DNA of 64,000 bases from Siphonodentalium dalli (Eukaryota > Mollusca > Scaphopoda > Gadilida > Siphonodentaliidae): contig CP136067.1 in NCBI GenBank assembly GCA_032622095.1, positions 177,106,556 to 177,170,555 of the forward strand, written 5' to 3'. The notes beneath the pieces were generated by a model that worked only from the letters and a program-made list of their open reading frames with translations, made no database searches and had not been told where the DNA came from. The position numbers and the translations under genes were made by a program. This document shows, one piece after another, positions 1 to 13,800 of the stretch (positions within the stretch are counted from its first letter, which is position 1; each line of letters starts with the position of its first letter).

Positions 1-133
1 TTTTGGTAAATTTTTAACCTTAAGTTTGAAAAGTCCCACTAAAACCAAAGAACTATATTTTGAAATGGTGCGGGCCGGTGACAGAGTCAGAAAGGAAGTA
101 TGACTGGTGCGCTCTGGTAGAGATTGCAAAAAT

Positions 134-302
134 ATGATAAATAGAGGATCTCACATGAGTTCCTATTTTATACGGAATTTATCAACCGAGTTCACTAAAT
201 TCGATTTGAGCCGAGGTTTACCGAGGCTCAAATAGAATTTAGAGGACGAGGTTGATAAATTACGTATAAAATAGGACGAGTGTGAGATACCTTTTATCAC
301 AT
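134..302. repeat. Foldback (palindromic) element
   Basis: The two halves are inverted copies of each other, with arms of about 80 bp and only a few mismatches. They meet around GAGCCGAGGTTTACCGAGGCTC. Outer ends read TGATAAATAGAGGATCTCAC on the left and the matching inverse before TTTTATCAC on the right. The rest of 1-747 is AT-rich DNA, interpreted as a CHD1L intron, in which I see no gene. Confidence 0.7.
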
Positions 303-747
303 GATCAAATAAACCCGAAGCAACGCGAAATATTCATCGAAAACAACAATCATAAACTACAGCGATCGCAAGTTATCTGAAGAACGCCGTGACGTCATCG
401 CACGCGCTGATATTAAACGTGTCTATTACCGATAATTATGAAACTGCTTTTATGGCCAAATTATGTGATAAACTGATATATTTTGAGTTGGACAAAAGTG
501 ACAATAAAAATGTGAACCTCAAAAACTAACATGTACAGAACATGTAAGCATCAACACAACGGACTACACTATCAGTGACTTATAACACATAGAAAATAGT
601 TAACTCACTACTTCCACTTGTTAAGAATGTTCCAGCTTCGCATTGAGTGACATTCAGAGTTAACTCTGTTAACCAAATTGGCTAGAGGCCAGATTTCTTC
701 AAAATTGGCCATGGAAATTGTATTTGGCCAAACTTTTCTAATTTCAG

Positions 748-865
748 TTAGATCTTGGTGATGAGGATGGAGATGTTCCACAAACCATGTATATGTTTGA
801 AGGGAAGGACTATTCAAAGGAACCAACAGCAGCAGACATTAAAGCCTTTGAAAACTTGTTTGAAG
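748..865 (+). CDS. CHD1L: CHD1L exon a: pre-linker with [13 protein letters not shown] motif
   Basis: The acceptor is ATTTCAG at 741-747 and the donor is GAAG|GTATTT. It encodes [12 protein letters not shown] followed by [14 protein letters not shown], which matches human CHD1[16 protein letters not shown] just after the helicase lobe. It ends with one base of a split codon. The upstream exon, and so the incoming phase, is outside the window. Confidence 0.92.
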
Positions 866-3800
866 GTATTTTTTTTTTTATATAAATTTGAACTATTCAA
901 TTTCCCCGTTTCTCAGGCCTGCATGTGCAACCTTATTATTCATGTTTAATCTGTTGGGGGGGGGGGGATTGTTTTATTTGTACAAAATAGTTGCAGTATG
1001 ATTTTAAGGGCCCACTTAATTTTCTAGTCACCGATTATATTTTTATAGTGCCTTCATATATGATTTTAATAACAATAAATGCCATAAAATATGATTAAAA
1101 TACTATAATTCATCAACATTTGAAACAAGTCACAAAATGCCCATAGAGAAATAGAAAACAGCTGAAATCAGAAAGATCCCCCCACTGTTATGGCTCCCAG
1201 AATGCACAAAATTCAAACTAAAAATGAATTTTCAATGTACAGACCTTCTCAAAATAAGTGGCCCTTTTAACGCGGTCATCAACGTGGTTGTAACGCGGTC
1301 GTAACGCCAATGCAACGTGGTCTTTGCGTTGATAACGCGTTGGTGATATGTTACGACCGCGTTGGAAATCAACGGACCGCGTTGTAGTTTAACGCAGACT
1401 GCGTTGAAGTGTAACGCAGACCGCGTTTACTTTAAACGCGTTGCGTTAAGGATCAACGCACACACGTTGGAGATTACAATCACCGCGCTGAAAAGTAAAC
1501 AGACGACGAGTCACGTTATTTGGTTTTATACTGTTCAATTTTTTGGGATTTATTTACGATGACCTACATGTATGATTAATTTAGTGTAATTTCACCACTC
1601 ACCGAAAATCACATATCTACGCATTCGTTCCAAAAAAGGCAGTTTATTTGCAGCTTTTGACTCGTGTTAGACTTTGTTTGTCATACATGTATACATTGTA
1701 TACGTCATTGTAATAGTGTATCGCATGGAGCGGTCGTGTTTTCCAATGTATATGGAGTAAAACACTACGCACGAAAGTATTGCCATACTGTATATGTCCG
1801 CTATAGAAATGCTGGCTGCTGGAGAGTAAACATACGTACATATGTACATGTCGTTGCAAACGGAACAAAGAATATATCTAATAGGCTTATCAACAGTAAA
1901 TAAACCACTATTAACTATCATTCTGGTTTTGTAGTCGGTTAACTTCGTCAACTATAATAGATTTAAAACGCGCAGTGTAAGCATGATGTTTGTCGTTTCT
2001 CCGCAGCAGTTTGTCAGTCTCCGTTCAGGGTGTGAATCTGACCAATTAGAAGATCAATTTTCAAATATGGGTGGAGTTACAGGAAAGTTATCTGGTAGTG
2101 GTGGTGTGTTTGTGTTTTTTTTAGCGGGACATTGAATTACCGTATATATTTTGTCCGGCATCGACGTTTGAAATCAAATGGGTAAGCCATTATGTGTAGA
2201 CTTATGATTTGAATTGCTGATATTTCATGATGTACTTGTTAGCAGAAATGATAAAGAATTTCGGAGAATAATGTAAATAAATGTGCAAAAGATAAAATGC
2301 ACAGGGGGCTGGGAACTTTTTATTTTATTATATTAATTTTTAATTAATGTCATAATAAAATGATCAAAAAAAATGTCCCAGTACCCCTGTGTGCATAAGA
2401 TATCATTGCACGTTTATCTTGCGGTGGTTATGTTGCAGAATGTGTGCCGTTTTTGCCACCGTCTATCGTACATGTATCATACCATGAACTACATGAAAGG
2501 TTTCTATAATTGACATATGAGGTTTTTATGACCAGATATCGGCTTTCACTTTGTTGTCAGTCTTGCAAAAATTCAAATTATCGCTTCTTATAAAAAGCGT
2601 CCATATTTCTACCGAAACGTGGTATGTAATAATGAGCGTTTAAATTATGATAGTTTGTACTAGTTTTCAATGTAAAACCATAATTGTATGTAAATATAGA
2701 TCGATGGTAAAACGGTGGACATTTTTGTGTGTTTTCGCGATTTCTGTGATGGTGACTACATGTATATTAAAGATTTATTTCATCCCGAGATGCTTGAAAA
2801 AATACAATTTTGTCTAATTTGTTATCGATTGCATGGGACCGCGCTTGGATCTTCAAATGTATATATGTTTTCAAATATTTGATGAAGACAAATAAATAAT
2901 TGAATTATAGTGATTTAATTCTGGTAAGAAAAACATAATTTAACTGAATTATTAAACTTATATACTACATCTAGTATACTACGGTAAAAAGAAAGTTAAT
3001 ATTTTGGTGTGTGAGTACATATCCATGCACGTAAGCTGCAGACAAAAAATCAGGTTCGTCCGCACATTTATTACAGAGTTATGGCCCTTTGAATTTTCAG
3101 CTCGTTAGCGCGATAACTTCAACAAACGTTATCCGAATTGATTGAAATTTGGTATATAGGTGTCTCCCAAGAATATCTCGGATGAGTTCGAAAACCGGCC
3201 TGGTCAGATAAAATTTGATAGAGTTATGGCCCTTTATTAGTCATTTTTCAAGAATTTTCAGCTCGTTAGCGCGATAACTTCAACAAACGTCATCCGATTC
3301 AACTAAAATTTGGTATATAAGTGTCTTCCAATAATATTCTGGACGAGTTCGAAAACCAGCCTGGCCCAATAAAATTTGATAGAGTTATGGCCCTTAATTA
3401 GTCATTTTTTGTGAATTTTTAGCTCGTTAGCGCGATAACTTCAACAAACGTCCTCCGATTTGTTTAAAATTTGGAATAGACATACTTGCCAAGAATATTT
3501 CGGACGATTTTACCTATTAATTACCCTGCTGGACAAAACAAGTGTCCACTCAACCGCGGTGTGGTTAGCTTTGCCACCGCGACCGAAATGCAACTATACC
3601 GCAGCTGCACCGGCTAACTACAGTTGGGCCGCGTTGTACTTGCCATTCAGCCATGGTGTAGATGCCGCGGTGTACGTTCATTAAACTGAAAAAAGACAAT
3701 ACAAACCAGAAATCTAACCACGGCGCACATGCCATTCAGTCGCGTTGTAGTTGCCTTTCGGCCAAGATGTACTTGCCGTTTGGCCGTAGTGTACATGCTG

Positions 3801-6800
3801 TTCGGCCGCGGTGCTCAACTGCAGTTACAAACACCGCGGCTGAACGGCAAATACACCGCGGTGCCAATGGACACTTGTTTTGTCCAGCAGGGTAGTCTAC
3901 CGATACTGATGCACACCAATTGGCGGTAGCCACCGGCGGTAAGCCAACGAAAACGAGACACAGCTTCTCTGATGCCACCTCTTGTCATATGATTGTCTTT
4001 ATATACAATAGCGGACAATTACTGAAACGTACATGAAGAACTCTTTGAAGCCGTTTGAATACGATTTCATTATTTCGTCATCATGGAAATAACACAACCT
4101 CATCGAGTGGTAATTGTGATGCACGCTGCCCACTAGCCAACCAAAACCGACGAAGTTATTACAACACAGTGTGTTCAAGCGAGAATTCTGTTTGAGTCAC
4201 GGGGTAGCAATTTCAACTTTAGGCCCAGGTCATTTCCTGTTTGTAAAAATCGACATGGGCGATTTACCGAAGACACGCCCCCTATTGTGTTTGAGTTCAT
4301 TGACACCGCTGTCAATCATTCGCGGCAGGCGTTTGATCCGCGGTATGTCAGTGAAAGTGACAAATCATTGGTTACCAAATCAGAGCGCTGTTTGTTTCAC
4401 AGGAATTGCACAACACATGGATAATTAATATTTTAAATTATTTGCATCGATTACCCACGTGCATGTATATGTGTGTTTTAGTGTACCATCACGAAGATTT
4501 CAAATGACATCGGACCCTTGGCGTACAGGTTACCGACCTGTATTAGGTGACGCTGAATATTAAATATTTAAAGAATATATGTACCTGTACATTGCGACGT
4601 GAACTCAAATGTTTTGTTTGTTAGAAATGTCAATTGCATCTCTATTAATTCGCGCAGCGCGATCAATGTGATCTGCATTTATTTATTACATGTACATGTA
4701 CCGCTGTACTTAAAGTAATTGACCACCAATAACGTGGTGTCACCCCGTTAATATGGCGGTACTATGCCGCGGTATCCTCCAATACCACGGTACTGATACC
4801 GCTTGTTAATGCGAACAAGTATGTGTGAGTAAATACTTCCCCTAAAAGAGTTCCATGAAAATCACTGCGGTATTCAACAAAATTAATGCGGTGCCCGCTA
4901 AAAGACCACGGTATCATTATTGCCCAATACCGTAACTCCACGCCATGACCGTCTCGATACCGCTACCGTTTATTACCGGTATCACCGCGGTCATGACCGG
5001 GGTATCACCCCGTTTTTCTGGTCAATTACTTTTTTTTTTTTTTGGGGAAAAATTCTAAATGTAAATGTAAAACATTATCACCAATAAATCATGCATTACC
5101 CAAGCCAAAAACATTGTATTATTTTGGCAACGTTCCTTTGTGGACCAAATGTTATCGTCTCGATTGATTACAATCGTTCCGTTTCCGATCAGAAAATTGT
5201 ATGAAACTAACATTGGTGGCCGTCGTTCATTTTCTCTCTTTAATTTTTTTTAATAAAATGAGCTCATGTCTGAAAGTTTGAATTCCCTGTGGTGAATATT
5301 CTTGTTTGTAATGTTATTCAATAATTATTATTACAGTTGATAAGCTATTCTCTCGACCTCGTTGCGTTGACGGTTATCGCGACCGCGTTTGTTGCGTTGA
5401 CGGTCATGCTGACCGCGTTATGTTGCGTTGATGGTTACCTCGACCGCGTTGGAGTAACGTTACGACCGCGTTGGAGTAACGTTACGACCGCGTTGGAGTA
5501 ACGCGGTCGTAACGTTACTCCAACGCGGTCGTAACGCGGTCGGGAGGGCCATTACTTTTGAGAAGGTGTGTAAGGGGAATAACTCTATCTTTAAGATTTA
5601 GAGTTATTCCCCCTCCTTTGAAAATAATTCACTTTGAACTACAATCCAGATGAAACTTAAGCACAAAAACACGTCGGTAACTCAACAAAAACAACATGTT
5701 GACAGTTTATTACACCGGATAAGTTGATAATACAATGTTTTGGAGCTTCCTCCGTCAAATACTGACTGACTATCAGAGTACGCATGCATTAAGCGCTTGA
5801 GTTAACTGGATATATTGGCTGTTTGAAGAAAATAATGGAGACATTAATGTTCTAAGTTCTCAATGTTAATTGTTGTCAATTCAAGATGTCGGGCGTTCTA
5901 GGTTCCGTTATCGAAGATTGTCTGAATTGTCCAATCAGAAAAGACGTATGCGACTGCATTGTAACCCTTTCCTTACTATTAAATACTCATTGATGAGTAG
6001 TTATCCCTCAGGAAATGTTCAGATAATTAGTTCAACAAACTACCATGTCATTTGTTGAACTTATTATGTGAACATTTCTCTCAAATAAATGTACTTTTTT
6101 TTCTCTTGTCTGCATATTTTTCCTGAACATCCCTCCAGATGAATAATAGACTATTCCAATGTATACTTTTATAACTGATGGGAGAATCCATTTGGTAACG
6201 AAAGGGTTAACCTCTTGGCTGCTAATGACGTTATGACATCCTGTGCTGGGCTGTTGACATTATCACCATTTTCCAGTGGGAAAATATAACGGGAATATCA
6301 CAAGAACCATAAAACTGACTCAGTTGATAGGTTATTATCATTCACAATCATGGAACATCATACACTGTTTGAAACTTTGAGATACAGTTATTCCGATGCA
6401 TGAATCTCTTAAGTTCCAGTTATGTATAATGGCCTACTGCTAGTACTGACCATATAGCACACGACGTGCACTTTTATGTTTGTAACAGTTATGGACATCA
6501 TACTGTAATGCCCTAAATAATCGACTCCTTAACCACAGCAGAATTATGGGTAACTTTTCAGGATTTAGTCGGTAATATGGCTTGTTGCCATTCATTGGAA
6601 AGCTCTCAGTGACTAAATCCTGAAAAGTTACCCATAATTCTGCTGTGGTTAAGGAGTTGATTATTTAGGGCATTAATGTAGCAGCAAAGAAGTTAACATA
6701 AGATAATACTCCTCAGTGCTTCAATTCTAATTATAGCTCAGAAAGTTGTGCAAGAATCCAATTTAACAGAAGGCAGAACAATGAGAAAGAAAATGTCTTT

Positions 6801-9800
6801 TCTTATGGGACCACTACCTGAACCGCCCCGTAAAGCCAAGAAACAGCTAACTCCAGAGGAACAGGAAGAGCGCAATAAGAAGGTAATAAATGGAGGCTTA
6901 TGTGCTCATTTCACAACCACAACCAATTGTTAGGGCTCCAGATGTTTCAACTCCCAAAATGAGTCTTAATCCTTTCATGACTGGAGCTGCGCTAGTGCAG
7001 CATTAACCCTTTACCCAACAGAACGGCCCTGTGCCAATGCATTCTCTTATATATGCGAGTCGACCATAGGTCGCCTCGCATATATAAGAGAATGCATTGG
7101 CTTAACACATTAAAAATTATAAAATTGTTAAAGAATGTAAGAAAAAATGGTAAAAAGTGTTAAAAAAAGATTTTTTTTAGGCCAATGCATTCTCTTATAT
7201 ATGCGAGGCGACCTATGGTCGACTCGCATATATAAGAGAATGCATTGGCACAGGGCATAACTGTAACCATCAGAATGTGGTCAAGGAGCCGGTTCCAATG
7301 ATATCCATATTTGTATGGTTCTATTGAGACAGACCGAAGATATTTTAGGCTGTTGAAGCTTTATTTGGCCGGTTTTGGCCGGTTTGTTGGGTAAAGGGTT
7401 AAATATCATGTGGCAGAGCATTCTTATATATATGTATTTTCTTTTATATGAGGGGCTCCCTATGGGGGACTGGCATATATAAGAGAATGTATTGTCATAT
7501 GGTTTTCGCAGTATTGAATTCCCTCAGATATGATCTAAAATACTATAAACTTTTCATCTTTAACATATACAAAAAAGCTATAGAATGCACGTTTATCCCT
7601 TTCATGATGGAAGCTGCACTGGTGCAGCATTACAGGTCCTTTGCCAGGGCAATCTCTTATATATACGAGTCTCCAATAGGGAGCCTCGCATATATTAGTG
7701 AATGCACTGGCTTACAAGGTCATGGCAAATATTGTTGGGACAATGCTTTCTTGTATATATGTGAGGCTCACATTTATAACAGAATTCATTGGCACATGGT
7801 TTTCGCAAAATTTCAGGAAGCTCCAGTCATGGAAGGGTCAAAGCTACCGTATATACAATAGCCAAATTCATTACGTTGAACATCTGTAACTCGAAAACCC
7901 TGCTTAGGTCGAATCAGGGGCTTGGTCCTGGCTAAAGTTCTGTGTAAAGTCTTCGAAGTTGGCAGGGATAAGATGAAATTCTCGGTTAAGATGGAACAAA
8001 ATATGTTCCATCTAGGTAATTCAGAGATTATTGATACAGATCACATATAACACAATTGAGACCTCGACATGATTGTTTCAAACTGTGGCTGTTTATTTTA
8101 TGGTAAACTGACTGAAGAATGTAATTTACGATTGATCATGATGTTGGCACAATTCTAAATTATTTCTTTCCCCGTTTCCAATATTTTAATATGTCTACGT
8201 GCATTTCATGTACCCAGCAAACTGACATAAACATTATTAAATACTTATAGTTACGTCTATTTTGGATCAAGAAGTGTCCATTTTAAAGTACATTTAGCAT
8301 TGAAATAACTAATATCAACAAACTGATTTCTGAGTTAATCAATGATCGAAATAGGTCTTGCTGTCAGGAGTGGACAAAACTGGATGATAAAAAATAATTC
8401 ATCTGTCCCAAGCAATTCGACTTAACAAAGTTTAACTGTATTGAATCCTGCAAATAATGTGTCTGTCATTTGCAGAATGATGTTCTCAGAAGGTGAATTT
8501 AGTGATATCATGGTGGGCTAGCATCATCAAATACACCCTCTGGGAACATCATTCTGCTTAGGTCTCAACTGCTATGGGAAACCTAGCATAGCGAGGGGAC
8601 TGAACTCTGTTTTGCAGCTTGACTAGGATCAGATTGAAGTTCCCAAGTTGAAGTTGGTGATGTTCACTAATTAGTCACCTCGAGTATGCATTTTATCTTC
8701 TGCAAATTAATGGATATAGAAACTGAACAGAAGGGAAAAAGTAACTAAAATCAATGTTAATTTGAGACTATAGATACTTTCCAGAAGATGAGCAGATTGT
8801 GGTCCCCAGTGGTGAATTGAGTGATGCTAGCCTGATAGTGTCACTAAATTCACCCTCTGTGGACCTCATTCTGCTTAGGCCTCATCTTCTCAGGAAAGTT
8901 CTTTACTATCAAATTTATATGGAAACTTCTTCACACAGATTCTATTTCTTGTTTAGTTTAGTTTCTCTATATCCCCAAATTGGCAGACGACACATTGCAT
9001 AATCGAGGTTCTCAATGGGTGTACATCAAATTATTCACCATTTTGGAACTTCAATCTGAGTATGTCTCCCATAGCAAATGAGGTCATGCAAAATGAGGTT
9101 CCCAGAGGGTGAATTTGGTGATGCTAGCCCACTATGTGGGGTAGCATCACTAAATTCACCCTCTGGGGACCTCATTCTGCAAATGAGAGACACACTATTT
9201 CAAGGCTTGTACATAATAGTGTGCGCAATCTACATTCAATTTTCAGAGACAAGAAGCAGCTGCGAAGAGAGCACAGTTAGCGGAGGAAGAAGAACTCAGA
9301 AATGCTCAAGATAAGAGAGAAAGAAGGTGAGGCCCTTACTTTAAAGGTACTCAATCTGATACGATGGTCCCCATATCTTCATATTCCAACAACAACATTT
9401 TTTGAAATGCCGTTTCAGTTATTAGAATCTAGAAATTGTCCAAAACCCCAAAACCTGTTATTTATTAACATTTTGTTCAACAAAATTTTGCCGGTTTGTC
9501 AAATATCTGACACAAAAAAGCCACTTGATTTTAGAGTTATCCATCTTCATCTGCAAATTGGTCCGATATCTAATCACTCTGAGCTATGATGGGTGGGTTC
9601 CTCGACTCGAAATATTTTTTACCCCTCAAGCCAATGAAATAGTAATTTAGGAGTGTTAATTCGGATTTCCCATCTTCATGAGTAGACTCCAGCGCAATGC
9701 AAATACTTAATATAAATATGTATATAGAGTGACCTATAGGTCCTAAGAGCCCGGTGATTTGTATTTACCATTATTGTAATTAACATGTATTTAATTATAC

Positions 9801-10831
9801 CCCCAAAATGGGGGGTATACTGGATTGACTGCGTCCGTCCGTCCGTCCGTCACGCTTTCTCTGTCCGTTTGTCCGTCCGTCCGTCTGTGCGTCCGTCCGT
9901 CCGACCTCATAACTCGAACAACTATGAACCGATTTCATTAATTTTTTGTATGCAATCTCCTTAGGACGGTCTCTCCACATGACGCTAATTGCTAATTTAT
10001 TTTCAAGTTACGCCTCTTTTTCGACTTATTTTGACTTAGAAAATTCTGTCTGACTTAATAACTTTAACAAATATGAACCGATTTGAATAATTTTTTCTGT
10101 ACAAGCTTCTTGTGACACCATATCGATATTATTAGTCCAAATTTTTCTTTAAACTTAAAAATCTTTTTGGTTGAGTTTACGGATAATGCGGGTTGAATTT
10201 GCCACGGTGGGGGTATGCTAGCACTCGAGTGCACACCTCTTGTTTACACATGTCACTATAATTAATAAATAAAATCTATTTATCTATCTATCTATCTATC
10301 TGCATTGTGTTATGAAAACTTGTATCAAATTTTGGAGGAATAAGTACTGTTGAATGCTTATGTGACAAGAGCTTCCTGAAATTTTGCGAAAATCTTGTGC
10401 CAAAGCATTCTCTTATAAATGCGTTTGAGAATGCATTGGTCTAACACTATTTACCTTTACCTTCTAAGAAAGTGCATTCTCTTATATATGCGTTTGAGAA
10501 TGCATTGGTCTAACACTATTTACCTTTACCTTTCAAGAAAGTGCATTCTCTTATATATGCAAGGCTCCATATGGGGAGACTCGCATGTATAAGAGAATGC
10601 ACTGGCACAGGATCGTTAATGCTGCGCCAGCGCAGCTCTCATCATGTAAGGGTTAAACTAGATATCAGTATCAGTACCTCGTGAAAATCTATTTTTGCCT
10701 CTGCGAGAAAATCCTGCAGACCAATACACTGGCATTCGGACTTTCATTTTTATGTTTACCCATACCATAGTATGGTAAACATAGTGTCGTTGCCCGGATT
10801 GACCACTCGTCGTTAGTCCGTCCGTCCGTCC

Positions 10832-10865
<34 letters not shown>

Positions 10866-13800
10866 AGACACTTTACGCATGGTGCGATAACTGAAATATT
10901 TTCTATCTGATCCGAACCAAATTTTGTATATGAATTTCTCAGCACCAAATACAGATCGAGTTCGAATATGGGTTTGATCCGAGTTTTTTTTATGGAGTCA
11001 TGGCCCTTTTTCAACTTAGAATTTATGCATGCTGCCATAACTCAAAAAGAAATTATCTGACCATAACCAAATTTGGTATGTGAGTTGCTCAACCCAAAAT
11101 ACATATCGAGTTCGAATATGGGTTTGATTCAATATTTTTTAATGGAGTTATGGCCCTTTGACATAGAATTCATGAATGCTTCGATAAATCATCAATTTTG
11201 GTATGTGAGTTTCTCAACTCAAAATACAGATCGAGTTCGAATATGGATTTGATCCGGTACTTTTTACTGGAGTTATGGCCCTTTGATTATTTTATTCATC
11301 GCTAAAATATATCAAAAATACACAGGTGGCACTGTCTAGATAGTATCTAATAAATCAGGTTCAGGATGCTATGAAGTTGTCTTCTCACACAGAGATAGTA
11401 TTCAGTTACAATACCATGAAGTTCCTTCTCTCTTGTATTGAGTTAATTAACTGCTAGGAGATGTGTTGACTGTATCAGATATACTTTATACTCTATAAGT
11501 ATCTCTGGCCATATCATAGGTGGAATGTTTATACTATTATATTTTATATGCATGGTTATTTAAATTTCATCTTAAAGGCATAATCTGGTTTCATTGTTTA
11601 ATAGCATTACCATTGGAATTTTGTTGGTTGCATGGGAAGACAACTTTGGTTTTCAAAGTTTTAAAAACTTGAGAGCTCTGTATCAGTCTATGGGAACAAA
11701 ATAATTGTTCATAACACTTTTAGTACTGTAGGTCTAGTTTGTTTTATCTATATATTAATGGAAAGCTTTTTCGACATTGATTTCAATTGATTACATATGT
11801 GAATTGAAAAATTAAAGGGGCACACCAGGTTTGATGTATTTTTCCTGTACTCTGCATGAGATAAAACTTTTTATGTGTACCTATACCATAGTATGGTACA
11901 CATAGCGTCAATGTCCGGATTGACCACTCGTCTGTCCGTCCATCTATATCTGTCTGTCTGTCAGACACTTTATGTATAATGCGATAACTCTTAACATTTT
12001 CTATTTGATCGGAACCAAATTTTGTATATAGGTTTCTCATCCCAAAATACAGTTCGAGTTTGAATATGGGTTTGATCCGATTTATTTTAAAGGAGTTATG
12101 ACCTTTCTTTTTTTTTTTTAATTTGAAATTTGGATTTTTCATATTTTTTTAGATTGAATTTCCTCGCTCAGTTTAAACATAAACAAATATTAAAAAACTT
12201 TTATAATAATAAAAAAATTATTTAATTCAAAAAATAAATTTGTCATTGACACTAATTTGTTTTAGTTGTATTCCATTAATAAGGTGTGATGTCCTGTATT
12301 GAAAATGTTAAGATTTTATTGCAATAGTTGCATGTAATATAATGATATCAATAAATTGCCATGTGAACATCCAATATCCAGAGTATGACAATACCTTTAA
12401 TAGATGTCATTCCAAGCAAAATCTGTTATTAATTGAGTGATGACATATGTTACATAGCTCTAGGGGGTGGTTGTATGAAGGTAAAGATGAACAATCTGCT
12501 GGCTGGATAATTGTTTATCCTATCTGTCAAATTTATTAATGGCTAAACAATTGGATCTCACAGTGAGAGGTCCTTGTGTGAATAGGGACAGAGTTATGAG
12601 ATTTAAAACGACTCCTCCCTACCCCAATTACTTTAACCCCTTCTTAAGACAAATTATTTGACATTTTGATTTTAAGTTAGGTACTGATATATGTATTACT
12701 GTGATCATATTTCTGACCAATTATCAGTTATAGCTAATCGCTATCACCAAGGTATGGGTTAAACATCTGCCGATCGTGATCGGCCTCTCGTTAGAAAATG
12801 TAGGCGCGCAGAGTCCCGCTCGCTGGGTTTTGGCCAGGCGCGCGGTTTCTATCAAGATAAAATAAACAGCGGAAATACATTCATAAATGCCACTATCCAT
12901 ATATGTTTTATATTCTACTAGTACATGCTCCTATATTAAATGTAATTCATAATTATTAATAAGGAATCAATTTAATACTCAGATTCCATGCTGACAGAAT
13001 AAATATCAACATCTCCCGGCCACGTGGTCTCGCTTTGATTTTCCAGGAATTTATGTGACGTCATAAGCCATACATAGAATTGTATTTTTAGCTTCGAATC
13101 ATTCAGTCTCAGACAGATAGTGCATTTGACACGTCACACCGTGTGACCTCGTCTGGGTAGACACTGAAAATAGCATTATCAGGTTCGCTCTCTGTATTTG
13201 GCCTAGGTGCGCAATCGATCGCTCGCTGGTTTTCAGTTTTAGCCGTGCGATGGTGCGCAAGAGCGATCGCGCGCCTCAAAAATGAAAGTCTGGGCATTTC
13301 ATGAGAAATAAATGTTGGTTCCAACTTTATTGCAGTATTAGATGATTTAACAGAAGTATTAGATGATTTAACAGAAGTTCCAACACAACTATCTCCCTTA
13401 AATTTCTTCAGTGATTTTTTCGTCTGCTAGTAGAGCGTTGGTTTTTCAGTATAGTCCATACCTCATGACGAACATTTTTTCCTCCTTTGTTATGTTAGCA
13501 CGTTTAAAAGTTAGAAGGCCAATATTTCTTGAGGTAGTTTCAGTCCATTTTTGAGAATTTTAGTCTATTTCTGATCGAAGTTAGATATGTACTCATTTAT
13601 AGTCACATCGGCACCACTAATGTAATACTCAAACTGCTCAAATTTCTCCCAACTATCTTCTAATTCGTCCTTCCCAAGATTGAGGTCAAGGAAATCTATC
13701 AATGTGTCAAGTCCATTATCCTTTTTCAAATCTGTCACCGAAATTTCATCAAACACCTTTTCACGAATTCTTGAGTCATCATTCTCAGGTAATGCTAAAG

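Larger units (their letters stand above)
1240..5570. mobile_element. DNA transposon with TA duplication and AACGCGGTC subterminal arrays (4.3 kb, nested)
   Basis: The terminal inverted repeats read CAGACCTTCTCAAAATAAG on the left and, inverted, CACACCTTCTCAAAAGTAATG on the right, flanked by TA at 1238-1239 and 5571-5572. Both ends carry many copies of a CGCGGTCGTAACG-like word in both orientations (1270-1480 and 5350-5550). No transposase reading frame is visible. Other elements at 3524-3892 and 4701-5031 sit inside it. The superfamily is not recognised; a TA target suggests the Tc1/mariner or a related group. Confidence 0.75.
6967..7520. mobile_element. Degraded CCTTTCATGA MITE split by a TTAA element
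   Basis: The left end (TTAATCCTTTCATGACTGGA, GCTGCGCTAGTGCAGCA) is cut at a TTAA by the element 7007-7398. Its remainder, with a worn ATATAAGAGAATG hairpin arm, continues to about 7520. Confidence 0.6.

Noticed and set aside
4171-4428. 85-codon open frame inside the 4.3-kb transposon
   Set aside because: No recognisable motif, composition like its surroundings, and no transposase features.
10799-10862. GTCCGTCC / GTCTGTCT arrays as a regulatory or CRISPR-like array
   Set aside because: They are the simple-sequence part of several interspersed element families that recur at 9836, 18828, 19863, 42258 and, inverted, 62117.
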